A DNA stretch of 64,000 nt from Acidovorax carolinensis (GCF_002157145.1 NZ_CP021361.1:496001-560000); one strand, 5' to 3'. Numbered from the stretch's first letter, positions 19,435-28,746 are shown. Notes: generated by a model not told the origin, from the letters alone. Numbers and translations: made by a program.

Positions 19435-21567
19435 ATGACAACGCAAAATCTTCTGGTCGAACTGTTTGTGGAAGAGCTGCCCCCCAAGGCGCTCCAAAAG
19501 CTGGGCGATGCCTTTGCCACGGTGCTGGCTGACCAGCTCAGGGCGCAAGGCCTGACCTCTGCCGACACTGCTGTCACCGCCTACGCCTCGCCGCGCCGGC
19601 TGGCGGCCCATGTGAGCCATGTGGCGCTCAAGGCCGAGGACAAGGCGGTGCAGCAAAAGCTCATGCCTGTGAGCGTGGGCTTGAATGCCGAGGGCCAGGC
19701 CACACCCGCCTTGCTGAAAAAACTGCAGGCGCTGGGCGCCGACCTGTCTGACCCCGTCGCCGCCGTGGCCGCACTCCAACGCGCGCCCGATGGCAAAGCC
19801 GAGGCGCTGTTCTACGACAGCCTGGTCACCGGCGCCACGCTGGACACCGGCCTGCAAAAAGCCCTGGACGAGGCCATTGCCAAGCTGCCCATCCCCAAGG
19901 TGATGAGCTACCAGCTCGAAACCGATTGCGAGCTGCCCGGCTGGAGCAGCGTTCACTTTGTGCGCCCCGCGCACGGCCTGGTCGCGCTGCACGGCACGAC
20001 CGTGGTGCCCGTCAAGGCGCTGGGCTTGAGCGCCGGTTGCACCACGCAAGGCCACCGTTTTGAGGCCCTGGTGAGCCCGGTGGTGGTGCCGCACGCTGAC
20101 CAGTACGCCGAAGTGCTGCAAAGTGACGGCGCCGTGATTGCCAGCTTTGCCGCGCGCCGCGCCGAAATCGCCCGCCAGCTGGCCGCCGCAGCCGCCAAGG
20201 TTGGCAACGGCGCGCGCCCGATCGACGACGACGCGCTGCTCGACGAAGTGACCGCGCTGGTCGAGCGGCCCAACGTGCTCATCTGCGAGTTTGAGTCGCA
20301 ATTTCTCGACGTGCCGCAGGAATGCCTCATCCTCACGATGAAGGCCAACCAGAAATACTTCCCGCTGCTCGACGCGGCCGGCAAGCTGACCAACAAGTTC
20401 CTGGTGGTGAGCAACATTAGCCCCGAGGACACGAGCTTTGTGACCGGCGGCAACGAGCGCGTGGTGCGCCCGCGCCTGGCCGATGCCAAGTTCTTCTTCG
20501 ACCAGGACCGCAAGAAAACGCTGGCTTCGCGCGTGGAAGGCCTCTCCAAGGTGGTCTACCACAACAAGCTGGGCACGCAGGGCGAGCGCGTGGAGCGCGT
20601 GCGCGCGATTGCCAAGGCCATCGCAACGCAGCTGGGCGATGCCGCCCTGGTGGCCGACGCTGACCAGGCCGCGCTGCTGGCCAAGACCGACCTCGTGACC
20701 GACATGGTCGGCGAGTTCCCCGAGCTGCAGGGCACCATGGGCCGCTACTACGCGCTCAACGACGGCCTGGGCGAAGTGATTGCCGACGCCATTGAAGACC
20801 ACTACAAGCCCCGCTTTGCCGGCGACACGCTGCCCCGCAACACCGCCGGCGTGGTGGTGGCACTGGCCGACAAACTGGAAACCCTCGTGGGGATGTTTGG
20901 TATTGGCAACCTGCCCACGGGCGACCGCGATCCGTTTGCGCTGCGCCGCCATGCGCTGGGTGTGATCCGGATGCTGGTCGAAAAAGACCTGCCGCTGGAT
21001 CTGCACGCGCTGCTGACCGGTGCCGTGCCCGCGTTTGGCGACAAGATCACCGACGCCTCGGCTGCGCTGGCCGACTTCATCTACGACCGCCTGGCTGGCG
21101 GCCTGCGCGAGCAGGGCTACAGCGCGCAAGAGGTCGATGCCGTGCTGGCCCTGCGCCCGCAGCGGCTGGCGCAGGTGCCCCAGTTCCTCGCGGCGGTGCG
21201 CGCCTTTGCAGCGCTGCCCGAAAGCGCGGCCCTGGCCGCCGCCAACAAGCGCGTGAGCAACATCCTCAAGAAGGCGGGCGAGGTGGATGCCCACGTCAAC
21301 CCCAACCTGCTGCCCGAGCAGGCCGAGCAAGACCTGTACGCCGCCCTGCAGCGCTTTGTGCCCGAGGCCAATGCGCAGTTCGACGCGGGCGACTACACCG
21401 CATCGCTGCAAACCCTGGCCGTGCTGCGCGCGCCGGTGGATGCGTTCTTTGACGACGTGATGGTCAACGCCGAGCAACTGGACCTGCGCCTGAACCGCCA
21501 GGGCCTGCTCAAAAGCCTGCACGATGCGATGAACCGCGTGGCCGATCTCTCGCGCCTGGCGGCCTGA
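19435..21567 (+). CDS. glyS: Glycine--tRNA ligase, beta subunit
   Basis: 710 residues starting TTQNLLVELFVEELPPKAL, the conserved GlyS N-terminus. It includes TMKANQKYFPLLD, NRVADLSRLAA at the end, and an HD-like region (GDRDPFALRRHALGVIRML). The beta subunit carries tRNA-binding domains. Length is normal. It is cotranscribed with glyQ and followed by intergenic repeat copy B. Confidence 0.99.
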   Translation: MTTQNLLVELFVEELPPKALQKLGDAFATVLADQLRAQGLTSADTAVTAYASPRRLAAHVSHVALKAEDKAVQQKLMPVSVGLNAEGQATPALLKKLQALGADLSDPVAAVAALQRAPDGKAEALFYDSLVTGATLDTGLQKALDEAIAKLPIPKVMSYQLETDCELPGWSSVHFVRPAHGLVALHGTTVVPVKALGLSAGCTTQGHRFEALVSPVVVPHADQYAEVLQSDGAVIASFAARRAEIARQLAAAAAKVGNGARPIDDDALLDEVTALVERPNVLICEFESQFLDVPQECLILTMKANQKYFPLLDAAGKLTNKFLVVSNISPEDTSFVTGGNERVVRPRLADAKFFFDQDRKKTLASRVEGLSKVVYHNKLGTQGERVERVRAIAKAIATQLGDAALVADADQAALLAKTDLVTDMVGEFPELQGTMGRYYALNDGLGEVIADAIEDHYKPRFAGDTLPRNTAGVVVALADKLETLVGMFGIGNLPTGDRDPFALRRHALGVIRMLVEKDLPLDLHALLTGAVPAFGDKITDASAALADFIYDRLAGGLREQGYSAQEVDAVLALRPQRLAQVPQFLAAVRAFAALPESAALAAANKRVSNILKKAGEVDAHVNPNLLPEQAEQDLYAALQRFVPEANAQFDAGDYTASLQTLAVLRAPVDAFFDDVMVNAEQLDLRLNRQGLLKSLHDAMNRVADLSRLAA

Positions 21568-21576
21568 GATGGTGCA

Positions 21577-21772
21577 ACCCCCTGAGCGGCTGCGCCGCTC
21601 CGTGCTGCCACCAGAGGCGGCGGCTCTTCGGGGGCGTCCAAGCCTGCGCAGGCAGGCTTGGAGCCGCGCCCCTCAGCCCCTTCTCTCAGCTAGCGCTGGG
21701 AAGGGGGACGACGCCAGCGCGGCGGGGCGGCCCTTGTGCGGCGTCCGCTGGCTTGGGTCGCGCCAGTATCAT
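21577..21772 (+). repeat. Hairpin-rich intergenic repeat, copy B
   Basis: The stretch starts CCCCCTGAGCGGCTGC and holds GGGAAGGGGGACGACGCC, CGCGGCGGGGCGGCCCTTG and GCGTCCGCTGGC, ending GCGCCAGTATCATG. It matches copies A (2010-2145, opposite strand) and C (59361-59465). A middle insert with the AAGCCTGCG/CGCAGGCTT hairpin is absent from the others. It fills the gap between glyS and the gmhB-like gene. Confidence 0.75.
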
Positions 21773-21822
21773 GTGCCGGCCCCCTGGCGAGCGCCGGGCG
21801 TGGCACAAAGGGGCAATCATCC

Positions 21823-22440
21823 ATGAAACTCGTCATTCTTGACCGTGACGGCACCCTCAACCTGCTGGGAGATGACTTCATCACCTCCCCCGAGGAGTGG
21901 AGCGCCCAGCCGGGCGCGCTGGAGGCCGTGGCCCGGCTCAACCATGGGGGCTGGCGTGTGGTGGTAGCCACCAACCAGCCGGGGCTGGGGCGGGGGTTGT
22001 TTGATGTGGTTTCGCTCAACGCCATCCACGCCAAGATGCTGCGGCAGGCCGCGGCGGCTGGGGGGCGCATCGACGCCGTGTTCTATTGCCCGCACGCGCC
22101 CGATGAGGCCTGCCATTGCCGCGAGCCCGCGCCTGGCCTGCTCGAACAGATCTGCGACCGCTATGGCGTGGAGCCCTTCGATGTGCAGGTGGTTGGCAGT
22201 AGCGCCGAGCATCTGCAGGCGGGGGCGGCGCTGGGTGCGCAGGTGCATCTGGTGTGCTCGGGCCGGTCGGCCCATCTGCAGCCCGGGCAGATTCTGCCCA
22301 TCGACTTTCCCGCCACCACGCGGGTGCATGCGAGCCTGGCGGCGTTTGTCGAGCAACTGCTGCCCCCGACGCCTGCACCGCTGCCTGCGCCCGCGCCGGA
22401 GGCGGCCACCCAGTCGGGCACGCCACCCCTGGCGTACTGA
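21823..22440 (+). CDS. gmhB: HAD-IIIA phosphatase, GmhB-like (heptose bisphosphate phosphatase family)
   Basis: 205 residues from the ATG at 21823. Motif I is intact (LDRDGTLN, Asp7 and Asp9), as is motif II (VVVATNQPGLGRG). The zinc-type Cys/His set is present (CPHAPDEACHCR: Cys89, His91, Cys97, Cys99). Motif III reads CREPAPG where the family has CRKP, and motif IV reads VVGSSAEHLQAG where the family has VGDxxxD. The Lys and the metal-binding Asp therefore seem lost. The C-terminus is a Pro/Ala-rich tail. Canonical GmhB acts in ADP-heptose synthesis for lipopolysaccharide; this protein may be altered or inactive. The symbol is by similarity only. Confidence 0.72.
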   Translation: MKLVILDRDGTLNLLGDDFITSPEEWSAQPGALEAVARLNHGGWRVVVATNQPGLGRGLFDVVSLNAIHAKMLRQAAAAGGRIDAVFYCPHAPDEACHCREPAPGLLEQICDRYGVEPFDVQVVGSSAEHLQAGAALGAQVHLVCSGRSAHLQPGQILPIDFPATTRVHASLAAFVEQLLPPTPAPLPAPAPEAATQSGTPPLAY

Positions 22441-22486
22441 TGCTACTTATTAAATAGCAGGTTGCGCCTGATTGATAAGCGCTAGA
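22440..22486 (+). repeat. Short interspersed repeat, copy before plsC
   Basis: The stretch has GCTACTTATTAAATAGC and GATTGATAAGCGCTAGAG, as in the copy at 948-1003. It fills most of the 68-base gap between the phosphatase and acyltransferase genes. Confidence 0.65.
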
Positions 22487-22508
22487 GCCCCAAAAACATC
22501 CAAAAGAT

Positions 22509-23255
22509 ATGGCCTTGATCCGTTCCATCCTCCACATGCTCTGGATGGGCATCACCGTGGTGCCCTACACGCTGCTGATCCTGCTGGTGCGGCTTTTTGG
22601 CGCCAGCAGCCGCACGCGCTACCGCATTGCGCGGGCCTGGCTCAAGCTCAGTGTGGATGCGGCCGGCGTCATCATGGGCATCCGCCCCCGCGTCACCGGC
22701 ATGGAGCATTTGCCCACGCAGGAAAACCAGGGCGTGGTGCTGCTGGTCAAGCACCAGTCCACCTACGAGACCTTCCTCATGCCGGCGATCATGCCGCGCC
22801 CGCTGGCCTATGTGTTCAAGAAGGAACTGCTGCGCGTGCCCTTTTTTGGCTGGTCGATTGGCAGCCTGGACATGATCCACATCGACCGCAGCCAGGGCGT
22901 GCGGGCCTTCGCCAAGGTGGTGCAGCAGGGCCGGGCGCTGCTGGCGCGCGGCACCTGGGTCATCATGTTTCCCGAGGGCACGCGCATAGAGCGCGGCCAG
23001 GTGGGCCAGTACAAAAGCGGCGGCACGCGGCTGGCCATTGATTCCGGGGTGCCCGTGGTGCCGGTGGCCGTCACATCGGCCCGGGTTTGGCCGCGCAAGG
23101 CCTTTATCAAGCGCCCCGGTGTGGTGGATGTGTCGATCGGCCAGCCCATCCCCAGCGTGGGCCGCAAGCCCGACGAGCTGATGCAGGAGGTCGAGGCCTG
23201 GATCGAAGCCGAAATGCGCCGCCTGGACCCCGAGGCGTATTCCTCTAACCCGTGA
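22509..23255 (+). CDS. plsC: 1-acyl-sn-glycerol-3-phosphate acyltransferase
   Basis: 248 residues. An N-terminal membrane segment (about 10-30) precedes the acyltransferase motifs: His82 in VKHQSTYET, GSLDMIHIDRS, and FPEGTR at 154-159. The HX4D motif reads HQSTYE, with Glu87 in place of Asp; I believe this substitution occurs in betaproteobacterial PlsC branches. The enzyme converts lysophosphatidate to phosphatidate at the inner membrane. The next gene starts 7 bases after the stop. Confidence 0.92.
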   Translation: MALIRSILHMLWMGITVVPYTLLILLVRLFGASSRTRYRIARAWLKLSVDAAGVIMGIRPRVTGMEHLPTQENQGVVLLVKHQSTYETFLMPAIMPRPLAYVFKKELLRVPFFGWSIGSLDMIHIDRSQGVRAFAKVVQQGRALLARGTWVIMFPEGTRIERGQVGQYKSGGTRLAIDSGVPVVPVAVTSARVWPRKAFIKRPGVVDVSIGQPIPSVGRKPDELMQEVEAWIEAEMRRLDPEAYSSNP

Positions 23256-23262
23256 GCGCGCC

Positions 23263-24249
23263 ATGATGCAGCGGCTGGTGCAACTGGCCCTCGACCTGTT
23301 CGACCCGCCCGGGCCGGAGCGCGCCGCCGGTGCCTCGCCCACGGTGGCAGGATCGCCGGCGGAGAAAATTAAGCCAAAACTGCCTGAAGCCCTTGTTGAT
23401 AAAGCGCAGGAAGCTCCTGAAACAGGAGCGAACGTGGCGCTTCCCGCAGCTCCACCGGTGCCTGCCTTGGCGTCGCTGCTGTCCCCCGCCGAATTCCGCC
23501 ATCCCCGGGCCAACCGCGAGGTGCTGCTGGGCGATGCCGTGGTGGCCTATGCGCTGCACCGCGTGCGCCGGCGCAGCATCGGCTTCACGGTGGGCGCCGA
23601 TGGCCTGGCCGTGCGGGCCCCCACCTGGGTCACGCTTGCGGCCGTGGATGCGGCGCTGCGCGAAAAATCGGGCTGGATCCTGCGCAAACTCGATGAAGCA
23701 CGCGCGCGCCAGCAGCGCAGCGAGGGCGGCCGCATCGCCTGGGCCCATGGTGCGCAGCTGCCCTATCTGGGCGAGCCACTCACCGTGGTGCTGGACCCCA
23801 CCCACGGTTTCACCGGCAAGGGCGGCGCCCTGCACCCCGCCAGTGACGGGGCCGCGGATATGAACCTGCGCATCGGCCTGCCCCACAGCGCCAACCCGGC
23901 GCAAATCCGCGATGCCGTGCAGGCCTGGCTGATGCGCGATGCGCGCCGCCACTTCACCGCCCGGCTCGACCATTTCGCGCCACTGCTCAATGTGCGCTGG
24001 ACCAGCCTGCGCCTGTCCAGCGCCCAGACCCGCTGGGGCAGCGCCAAGGCCGATGGCTCCATCCGCCTGAACTGGCGCCTGCTGCACTACCGCCCGGCCA
24101 TCATTGACTATGTGGTGGCGCACGAGCTGGCGCACCTGCGCGTGATGGACCACAGCCCGCGTTTCTGGGGCACGGTGGCCACCGTGGTGCCCGACTACCC
24201 GGTGCTGCGCAACGCCCTGCGCGAACAACCGGCACCCCTTTGGGAATAA
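23263..24249 (+). CDS. YgjP-like zinc metallopeptidase (SprT/DUF45 family)
   Basis: 328 residues. The C-terminal domain (about 85-328) carries TRWGSAKADGSIRLNWRLL, HELAH (287-291) and MDHSPRFW (His297), the zinc site of YgjP/DUF45 proteins. The first 75 residues are poorly conserved linker. Residues about 35-58 are encoded by bases resembling the short interspersed repeat in reverse orientation (23367-23437). The cellular substrate of this family is not well defined. It is the third gene of a likely gmhB-plsC-ygjP run. Confidence 0.85.
   Translation: MMQRLVQLALDLFDPPGPERAAGASPTVAGSPAEKIKPKLPEALVDKAQEAPETGANVALPAAPPVPALASLLSPAEFRHPRANREVLLGDAVVAYALHRVRRRSIGFTVGADGLAVRAPTWVTLAAVDAALREKSGWILRKLDEARARQQRSEGGRIAWAHGAQLPYLGEPLTVVLDPTHGFTGKGGALHPASDGAADMNLRIGLPHSANPAQIRDAVQAWLMRDARRHFTARLDHFAPLLNVRWTSLRLSSAQTRWGSAKADGSIRLNWRLLHYRPAIIDYVVAHELAHLRVMDHSPRFWGTVATVVPDYPVLRNALREQPAPLWE
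23367..23437 (-). repeat. Short interspersed repeat-like stretch inside the YgjP-type gene
   Basis: Read on the minus strand it gives GCTCC..GGAGCTTCCTGCGCTTT followed by ATCAACAAGGGCTTCAGGC. This follows the block order of the intergenic copies. It is in frame and codes for a linker. Confidence 0.45.
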
Positions 24250-24269
24250 GAACGTGAACGCGTTCTAAG
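24245..24269. promoter_or_regulatory. AGAACG-type inverted repeat after the YgjP-type gene
   Basis: AGAACG (24249-24254) and CGTTCT (24261-24266) form a perfect dyad with a 6-base spacer. Its reverse strand, TTAGAACGCGTTCACGTTCT, resembles 3847-3866 upstream of fadD. It starts at the stop codon of the peptidase gene and lies about 100 bases before the MBL/rhodanese gene. Confidence 0.4.
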
Positions 24270-24364
24270 TGCGCAGCTACGCACCGCTAGGGTTTGAAAG
24301 CCATGCCGGTGCGCGGCAAAATGGCAGCCCGTTCCGCCTGGATCTCACCGCCTGGATGCCCACC

Positions 24365-25477
24365 ATGATTCCCCTGCAGCTGTTCGACCCTGCTTCCAGC
24401 ACCTACACCTACATCCTGCACGACCCCGCCACGCGCGATTCGCTCATCATCGACCCGGTGGACGAGCAACTCGACCGCGATCTGGCGGTGCTGCGGTCGC
24501 ACCAGCTCACGCTGCGCTGGGCGGTGGAGACGCACGCCCACGCCGACCACATCACCAGCGCGGGCCGCCTGGCCGAACACACGGGGGCGCGCACGGCCGT
24601 GCCCGCCGGCTGCGGTATTGGCACGGCGGCCGTGCAGTTGCAAGACGGTGAGACGCTGGCCTTTGGCGGCGAAACCCTGCGCGCCCTGCACACGCCCGGC
24701 CATACGGCGGGCAGCATGTCGTTCCTGTGGCGCGACCATGTCTTTACCGGCGACACCTTGCTCATCAACGGCTGCGGCCGCACGGATTTCCAGTCAGGCA
24801 GTGCGGCCGACCTGTACCGCAGCATCACCGGCGTGCTGTTTGCCTTGCCCGAGGGCACCACCGTCTGGCCCGGCCACGATTACCACGGGCGCAGCCACTC
24901 CACCATCGGTGCCGAAAAGGCCGGCAATGCCCGCGTGGCTGGCCGCAGCCAGGAAGAGTTTGTGGCGCTGATGGAGTCGCTGCACCTGCCGCGCCCGCGC
25001 CGCATCGAGGAGGCGGTGCCGGCCAACCTGCACTCGGGCCTGCGGCACGACGCCGATGGCGCCACCCTGCAGGCGCCGCGCGCGGCCGAGGGTTATGCGG
25101 GCGATGTGTCGGCGCAGCAGGCCTGGCAGTGGGTGCAGGACGGCCAGGCTGTGCTGATCGACGTGCGCAGCGATGCCGAGCGCGAATGGGTGGGGCAGGT
25201 TCCCGGCGCGATTGCCGTCGCCTGGAAGCAGTGGCCCGGCATGGTGATGAATGCCGACTTCGATGCCCAGTTGCGTGCCGCCGTGCCCGAAGGCGGCCGC
25301 GCCGTGCTGCTGTGTCGCAGCGGCGTGCGCTCTGTCGCCGCCGCGCGCCGCGCCACCGAGCTGGGCATCACCGCCTACAACATCCTCGAAGGCTTCGAGG
25401 GCGACCCCGACAGCCATGCCCAGCGCGGCAAGAAGGGCGGCTGGCGCCGGCAGGGGTTGCCCTGGCGGCAAGGGTGA
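24365..25477 (+). CDS. MBL-fold/rhodanese fusion protein, persulfide dioxygenase-like
   Basis: 370 residues from the ATG at 24365; the ATG at 24356 is possible. The N-terminal half is an ETHE1-like domain: HAHADH (57-62), His113 (HTPGHTAG), Asp130 (FTGDTLLINGCGRTDFQSG) and His171 (PGHDYHG). The C-terminal half is a rhodanese domain with the active Cys317 in LLCRSGVRS. Such fusions act in sulfide/persulfide metabolism, oxidising glutathione persulfide to sulfite with sulfur transfer; that role is inferred from the family. The gene stands alone and ends at a clear terminator. Confidence 0.88.
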   Translation: MIPLQLFDPASSTYTYILHDPATRDSLIIDPVDEQLDRDLAVLRSHQLTLRWAVETHAHADHITSAGRLAEHTGARTAVPAGCGIGTAAVQLQDGETLAFGGETLRALHTPGHTAGSMSFLWRDHVFTGDTLLINGCGRTDFQSGSAADLYRSITGVLFALPEGTTVWPGHDYHGRSHSTIGAEKAGNARVAGRSQEEFVALMESLHLPRPRRIEEAVPANLHSGLRHDADGATLQAPRAAEGYAGDVSAQQAWQWVQDGQAVLIDVRSDAEREWVGQVPGAIAVAWKQWPGMVMNADFDAQLRAAVPEGGRAVLLCRSGVRSVAAARRATELGITAYNILEGFEGDPDSHAQRGKKGGWRRQGLPWRQG

Positions 25478-25490
25478 ATAGGGCGGCATG

Positions 25491-25532
25491 AAAAAACGGG
25501 CCCCTCCAACCGGAAGGGCCCGCTTTGTTTTT
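25491..25532. terminator. Bidirectional rho-independent terminator
   Basis: CGGGCCCCTCC and GGAAGGGCCCG pair with one mismatch around an AACC loop. AAAAAA lies on one side and TTTGTTTTT on the other. It separates the convergent MBL/rhodanese and Kbp-like genes. Confidence 0.85.
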
Positions 25533-25562
25533 GGCGGGGCGCAAGCGCCCCAGCGCTTTTAT

Positions 25563-26045
25563 TTACAGCGCCGGAATGCGCAGCTTTTGCCCCGGGTAGA
25601 TCTTGTCGGGGTGGGTCAGCATGGGCTTGTTGGCCTCGAAGATCTGGGGGTACTTGTTGGCATCGCCGTAGTACTTCTTGGCGATGGCCGAGAGTGTATC
25701 GCCGCGCACCACGTCGTGGTACTGCGCTTCGGGCTCGGGGTTGGTCACATCCATCTGGTTGTCCACACTGGTCACGTTGGCCACGTTGCCGCAGCACAGG
25801 GTGATCTTTTCCTTGGCGGACTGCGTGGGTGCCGTGCCTTTCACGGTGACCTTGCCCTGCGCGCCGTCAAACGCCACCTGCACGTTGCTGGCGCCCAGGT
25901 TCTGCGATGCGATGTAGGTCTCGATGGCCTTGGCGGCCTTGGCGTTGAGTTCGTCCATGGCGGCAGGGCTGTTCTGCGCCGCCTCCGCGTCCTTGCCGCC
26001 AAAAAGTTTCTCGCCGGCTTCCTTGATGAAACTGAATAAACCCAT
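25563..26045 (-). CDS. kbp: BON-LysM protein, potassium-binding Kbp-like
   Basis: 160 residues from the ATG at 26045 ([17 protein letters not shown]). A BON domain (about 30-95) is followed by a LysM domain (about 105-157; [32 protein letters not shown]). This matches E. coli YgaU/Kbp in size and layout, and that protein binds K+ in the cytoplasm. There is no signal peptide here either. An AGGAG ribosome site precedes the start. Confidence 0.93.
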   Translation of the reverse strand: MGLFSFIKEAGEKLFGGKDAEAAQNSPAAMDELNAKAAKAIETYIASQNLGASNVQVAFDGAQGKVTVKGTAPTQSAKEKITLCCGNVANVTSVDNQMDVTNPEPEAQYHDVVRGDTLSAIAKKYYGDANKYPQIFEANKPMLTHPDKIYPGQKLRIPAL

Positions 26046-26236
26046 GTCGATTCTCCTGTGGTTGCAGAGGGGGAAGACGCCACTGTAGTGCACCGGTGGT
26101 AGCGCCGGATGTCAGACAAATGCCTGACCTTGCGCGCAGCCCGTGGTGCCGCAGATTGCCGCGGCGCGGTGCTTCGCCGAATACGCGGGTTTTTTTCGTG
26201 AGCCGGGCGGATGGAAAACTCTGGATAATCCGCCGC

Positions 26237-27001
26237 ATGACATTCTTGGCCATTGACGTCGGCAACACGCGTCTCAAATGGGCGTTGTACGACGCTCACC
26301 GCCCGGGCGCAGCCTTGCTGGCGCATGGCGCCGAGTTCCTGGACCATATTGACCGGCTGGCCGAAGGTTCGTGGGCGCAGCTGCCGGTTCCGACCAAGAT
26401 GCTGGGCTGCGTGGTGGCGGGCGATGCCGTCAAGCGCCGCGTGCAAGACCAGATGGAGCTGTGGGATGTGCCGGCGCAATGGGTGGTTTCGTCGGCGCAG
26501 GAGGCCGGCGTGGTCAATGGCTACGACTACCCCTCGCGCCTGGGCTCGGACCGCTGGGTGGCCATGATCGGCGCCCGTCACCATGTGCTGGCAAAGGGCC
26601 CCGCGCGCCCCATTGTGGTGGTGATGGTGGGCACGGCGGTCACCGTGGAATGCATCGATACCGACGGGCGGTTTCTGGGCGGGCTGATCCTGCCGGGCCA
26701 CGGCATCATGCTGCGCGCCCTGGAAGCCGGCACGGCCGGCCTGCATGTGCCCACGGGCGAAGTGCGCCTTTTCCCCACCAACACCAGCGATGCACTGACC
26801 AGCGGCGGCACCTATGCGATTGCCGGTGCAGTCGAGCGCATGGTGCAGCATGTCATTGCCCACTGCGGCGCCGAGCCTGCCTGCGTAATGACCGGCGGCG
26901 CCGGCTGGAAGATGGCGCCCAGCATGACGCGCCCGTTCGAGCTGGTGGACAACCTCATTTTTGATGGCCTGCTGGAGATTGCCGCGCGGCGTTTCGGCTG
27001 A
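26237..27001 (+). CDS. coaX: Type III pantothenate kinase
   Basis: 254 residues from the ATG at 26237. [19 protein letters not shown] is the N-terminal phosphate-binding motif, and [38 protein letters not shown] and [10 protein letters not shown] are family motifs. CoaX makes 4'-phosphopantothenate, the first step of CoA synthesis. The birA gene often found beside it in betaproteobacteria is not in the window. It converges with the TPR gene. Confidence 0.95.
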   Translation: MTFLAIDVGNTRLKWALYDAHRPGAALLAHGAEFLDHIDRLAEGSWAQLPVPTKMLGCVVAGDAVKRRVQDQMELWDVPAQWVVSSAQEAGVVNGYDYPSRLGSDRWVAMIGARHHVLAKGPARPIVVVMVGTAVTVECIDTDGRFLGGLILPGHGIMLRALEAGTAGLHVPTGEVRLFPTNTSDALTSGGTYAIAGAVERMVQHVIAHCGAEPACVMTGGAGWKMAPSMTRPFELVDNLIFDGLLEIAARRFG

Positions 27002-27028
27002 ACCGGGGCGCCCGTGCAGTGGGGAGGC

Positions 27029-27805
27029 TCAGTCTTCCTGCAGTTCAAGCCGCGCCATCTCCACGTCAAGGCGCTCTCGCGCATCCACCGGCTCGATGGC
27101 TGCGGCCTTTTCGTAAAGCTGCGTGGCTTCCTGCATCTTCGTGTCGCCTTCCAGCATCACCAGTGCATTGGCGTATTCGATCATGCCGATGGCCGAGCCG
27201 GGGTTGATCCGCAAGGCTTCCTGAAACAGCAGCAGGCCCTGTTCTTTCTTGGCGCCATAGGTCATCCCGCCAATCAGCGCGCCCACCTTGTCAATCACCT
27301 CGGCGTGGAACGTGCCCAGCGCAATGCGAGCATCGGCATGCCGGGGTGACAGGGCCATTGTTTTTTCCAGTGCATTCCTGACCTTGCCGCCCAGCCCCTG
27401 GGCCAGCGCCTTGGCCACGCTGATGCCCTGGCTGTATCGGCCCAGCGCATAGGCATGCCAGTACCAGGCGTTGGCGTTCTCGGGCTCGTGCTCCGCCTGG
27501 GCCTGGGCGCGCTCGGCCACCTGCATGAACAGATCCAGGCGTTTTTTTTCCTTCGGCTCCAGGTAGTTGGCATAAATCGCGGTGGCCTTGTTGGCCGCCG
27601 TGATGCCGGCGCCGCCTGCACTGAGCCCTGTCGCAGCGGCCTGCTCGAACTCACCGCTGTGAAACAGTGCCCAGGCCTGCAGCACGGCGGCATCCTGGGG
27701 GCAGGGCTCGGCATCGCCGCTGTGCAGCCGGCTCCATTGCTGCTTGACGCTGGCCGCATCAAACCGGTAGTCACCAGCATGGGGGAAAGGGGTCCATGGG
27801 GCCAT
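27029..27805 (-). CDS. TPR-repeat protein of unknown function
   Basis: 258 residues, with a GGAGACGCACC ribosome site before the ATG. There is no signal peptide. Helical TPR-like units run through the protein (AWALFHSGEFEQAAATGLSA, ENANAWYWHAYALGRYSQG, MALSPRHADARIALGTFHAE, INPGSAIGMIEYANALVMLEG). The protein is probably a cytosolic scaffold; no partner is evident. It lies downstream of the TetR gene's 3' end on the same strand, 38 bases away. Confidence 0.75.
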   Translation of the reverse strand: MAPWTPFPHAGDYRFDAASVKQQWSRLHSGDAEPCPQDAAVLQAWALFHSGEFEQAAATGLSAGGAGITAANKATAIYANYLEPKEKKRLDLFMQVAERAQAQAEHEPENANAWYWHAYALGRYSQGISVAKALAQGLGGKVRNALEKTMALSPRHADARIALGTFHAEVIDKVGALIGGMTYGAKKEQGLLLFQEALRINPGSAIGMIEYANALVMLEGDTKMQEATQLYEKAAAIEPVDARERLDVEMARLELQED

Positions 27806-27843
27806 GGTGCGTCTCCTGGGTTGTGGTTATGGTGCCGTGCTGG

Positions 27844-28506
27844 TCAAGCGATGGCCGGTGCGTAGGCGCCCACGATGTGCTGGAGATGCGCGCGCTGGCT
27901 GCCCTCCAGGTAGGGCATCAGCAGGTTCAGCACATGGTGCGCGCCCCGCTGCAGCGCTGCCTGGGCGCTCTCGGGCTCCAGCGCATGGCGCGGGTCCTGC
28001 ACGTATTCGAAGCTGAGCCAGTAGGTCAGCACCACCACCATGCTGGTGGCGGTGGCCTCCTGGTCGTGGGCGTCGATGCGCAAGGCATCTGCGCGGCCCA
28101 TGCCATCGAGCATGGCCCGCACCGCGCGGGTCTTGCTTTTCAGAATGGTCTGGAAATGCGTCTCCAGGCGACGGTTCTTGGACAGCAAGTCATTGAGGTC
28201 CCGGTACAGGAAGCGGTATTGCCAGATGATTTCAAACAGCGTGTGCATGAAGAACCAGGCGTCTTCCACGTTGCGCACGTTGTCGCTGGCACCCAGCAAC
28301 TCGTTCAGCGCATGTTCATACCGGTCAAACAGCGCATTGATGAGCTCGTCCTTGGCCGGGTAGTGGTAGTACAGGTTGCCGGGGCTGATGCGCAACTCGG
28401 CCGAGATGAGCGTGGTGGAAACATTGGGCTCGCCAAACCGGTTGAACAGGTCCAGGGAGATTTCCAGGATGCGTTCGGCAGTGCGGCGTGGCGCTTTCTT
28501 CACCAT
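27844..28506 (-). CDS. TetR family transcriptional regulator
   Basis: 220 residues. The N-terminal helix-turn-helix is clear (AERILEISLDLFNRFGEPNVSTT, LRISPGNLYYHYPAKDELI). The C-terminal ligand domain is 170 residues with a conserved look (DLNDLLSKNRRLETHFQ, SMVVVLTYWLSFEYVQDP). The next gene upstream on this strand is a phasin, so control of storage-polymer or fatty-acid genes is possible, but no operator was found. Confidence 0.88.
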   Translation of the reverse strand: MVKKAPRRTAERILEISLDLFNRFGEPNVSTTLISAELRISPGNLYYHYPAKDELINALFDRYEHALNELLGASDNVRNVEDAWFFMHTLFEIIWQYRFLYRDLNDLLSKNRRLETHFQTILKSKTRAVRAMLDGMGRADALRIDAHDQEATATSMVVVLTYWLSFEYVQDPRHALEPESAQAALQRGAHHVLNLLMPYLEGSQRAHLQHIVGAYAPAIA

Positions 28507-28746
28507 GGATGCTTGCCCCCTTTATGTCATTGTTTTTTGCGCTCTCCTGGTTACTCTAACCCAGCTGCTTTTGTTGCAATGCAGCATCAGGGCGCAGCGC
28601 CGGTGCGGCCTGCGGGGGCATTCGTTCTTTCGAGGTGTGATGTGGCGCTATGTGGGGGCGGGAAAAATGCGACTGCACGCAGGGGCGTGTCAGTCGCTGC
28701 AATCCCGATACCGGGCGCCGCTGCGCGCGCGGGTCGCCTGGAAGGC

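Noticed and set aside
22735-22760. PlsC with a broken catalytic motif
   Set aside because: The HX4D motif has Glu in place of Asp, but the other motifs are intact and I believe this acidic swap occurs in betaproteobacterial relatives, so loss of function is not supported.
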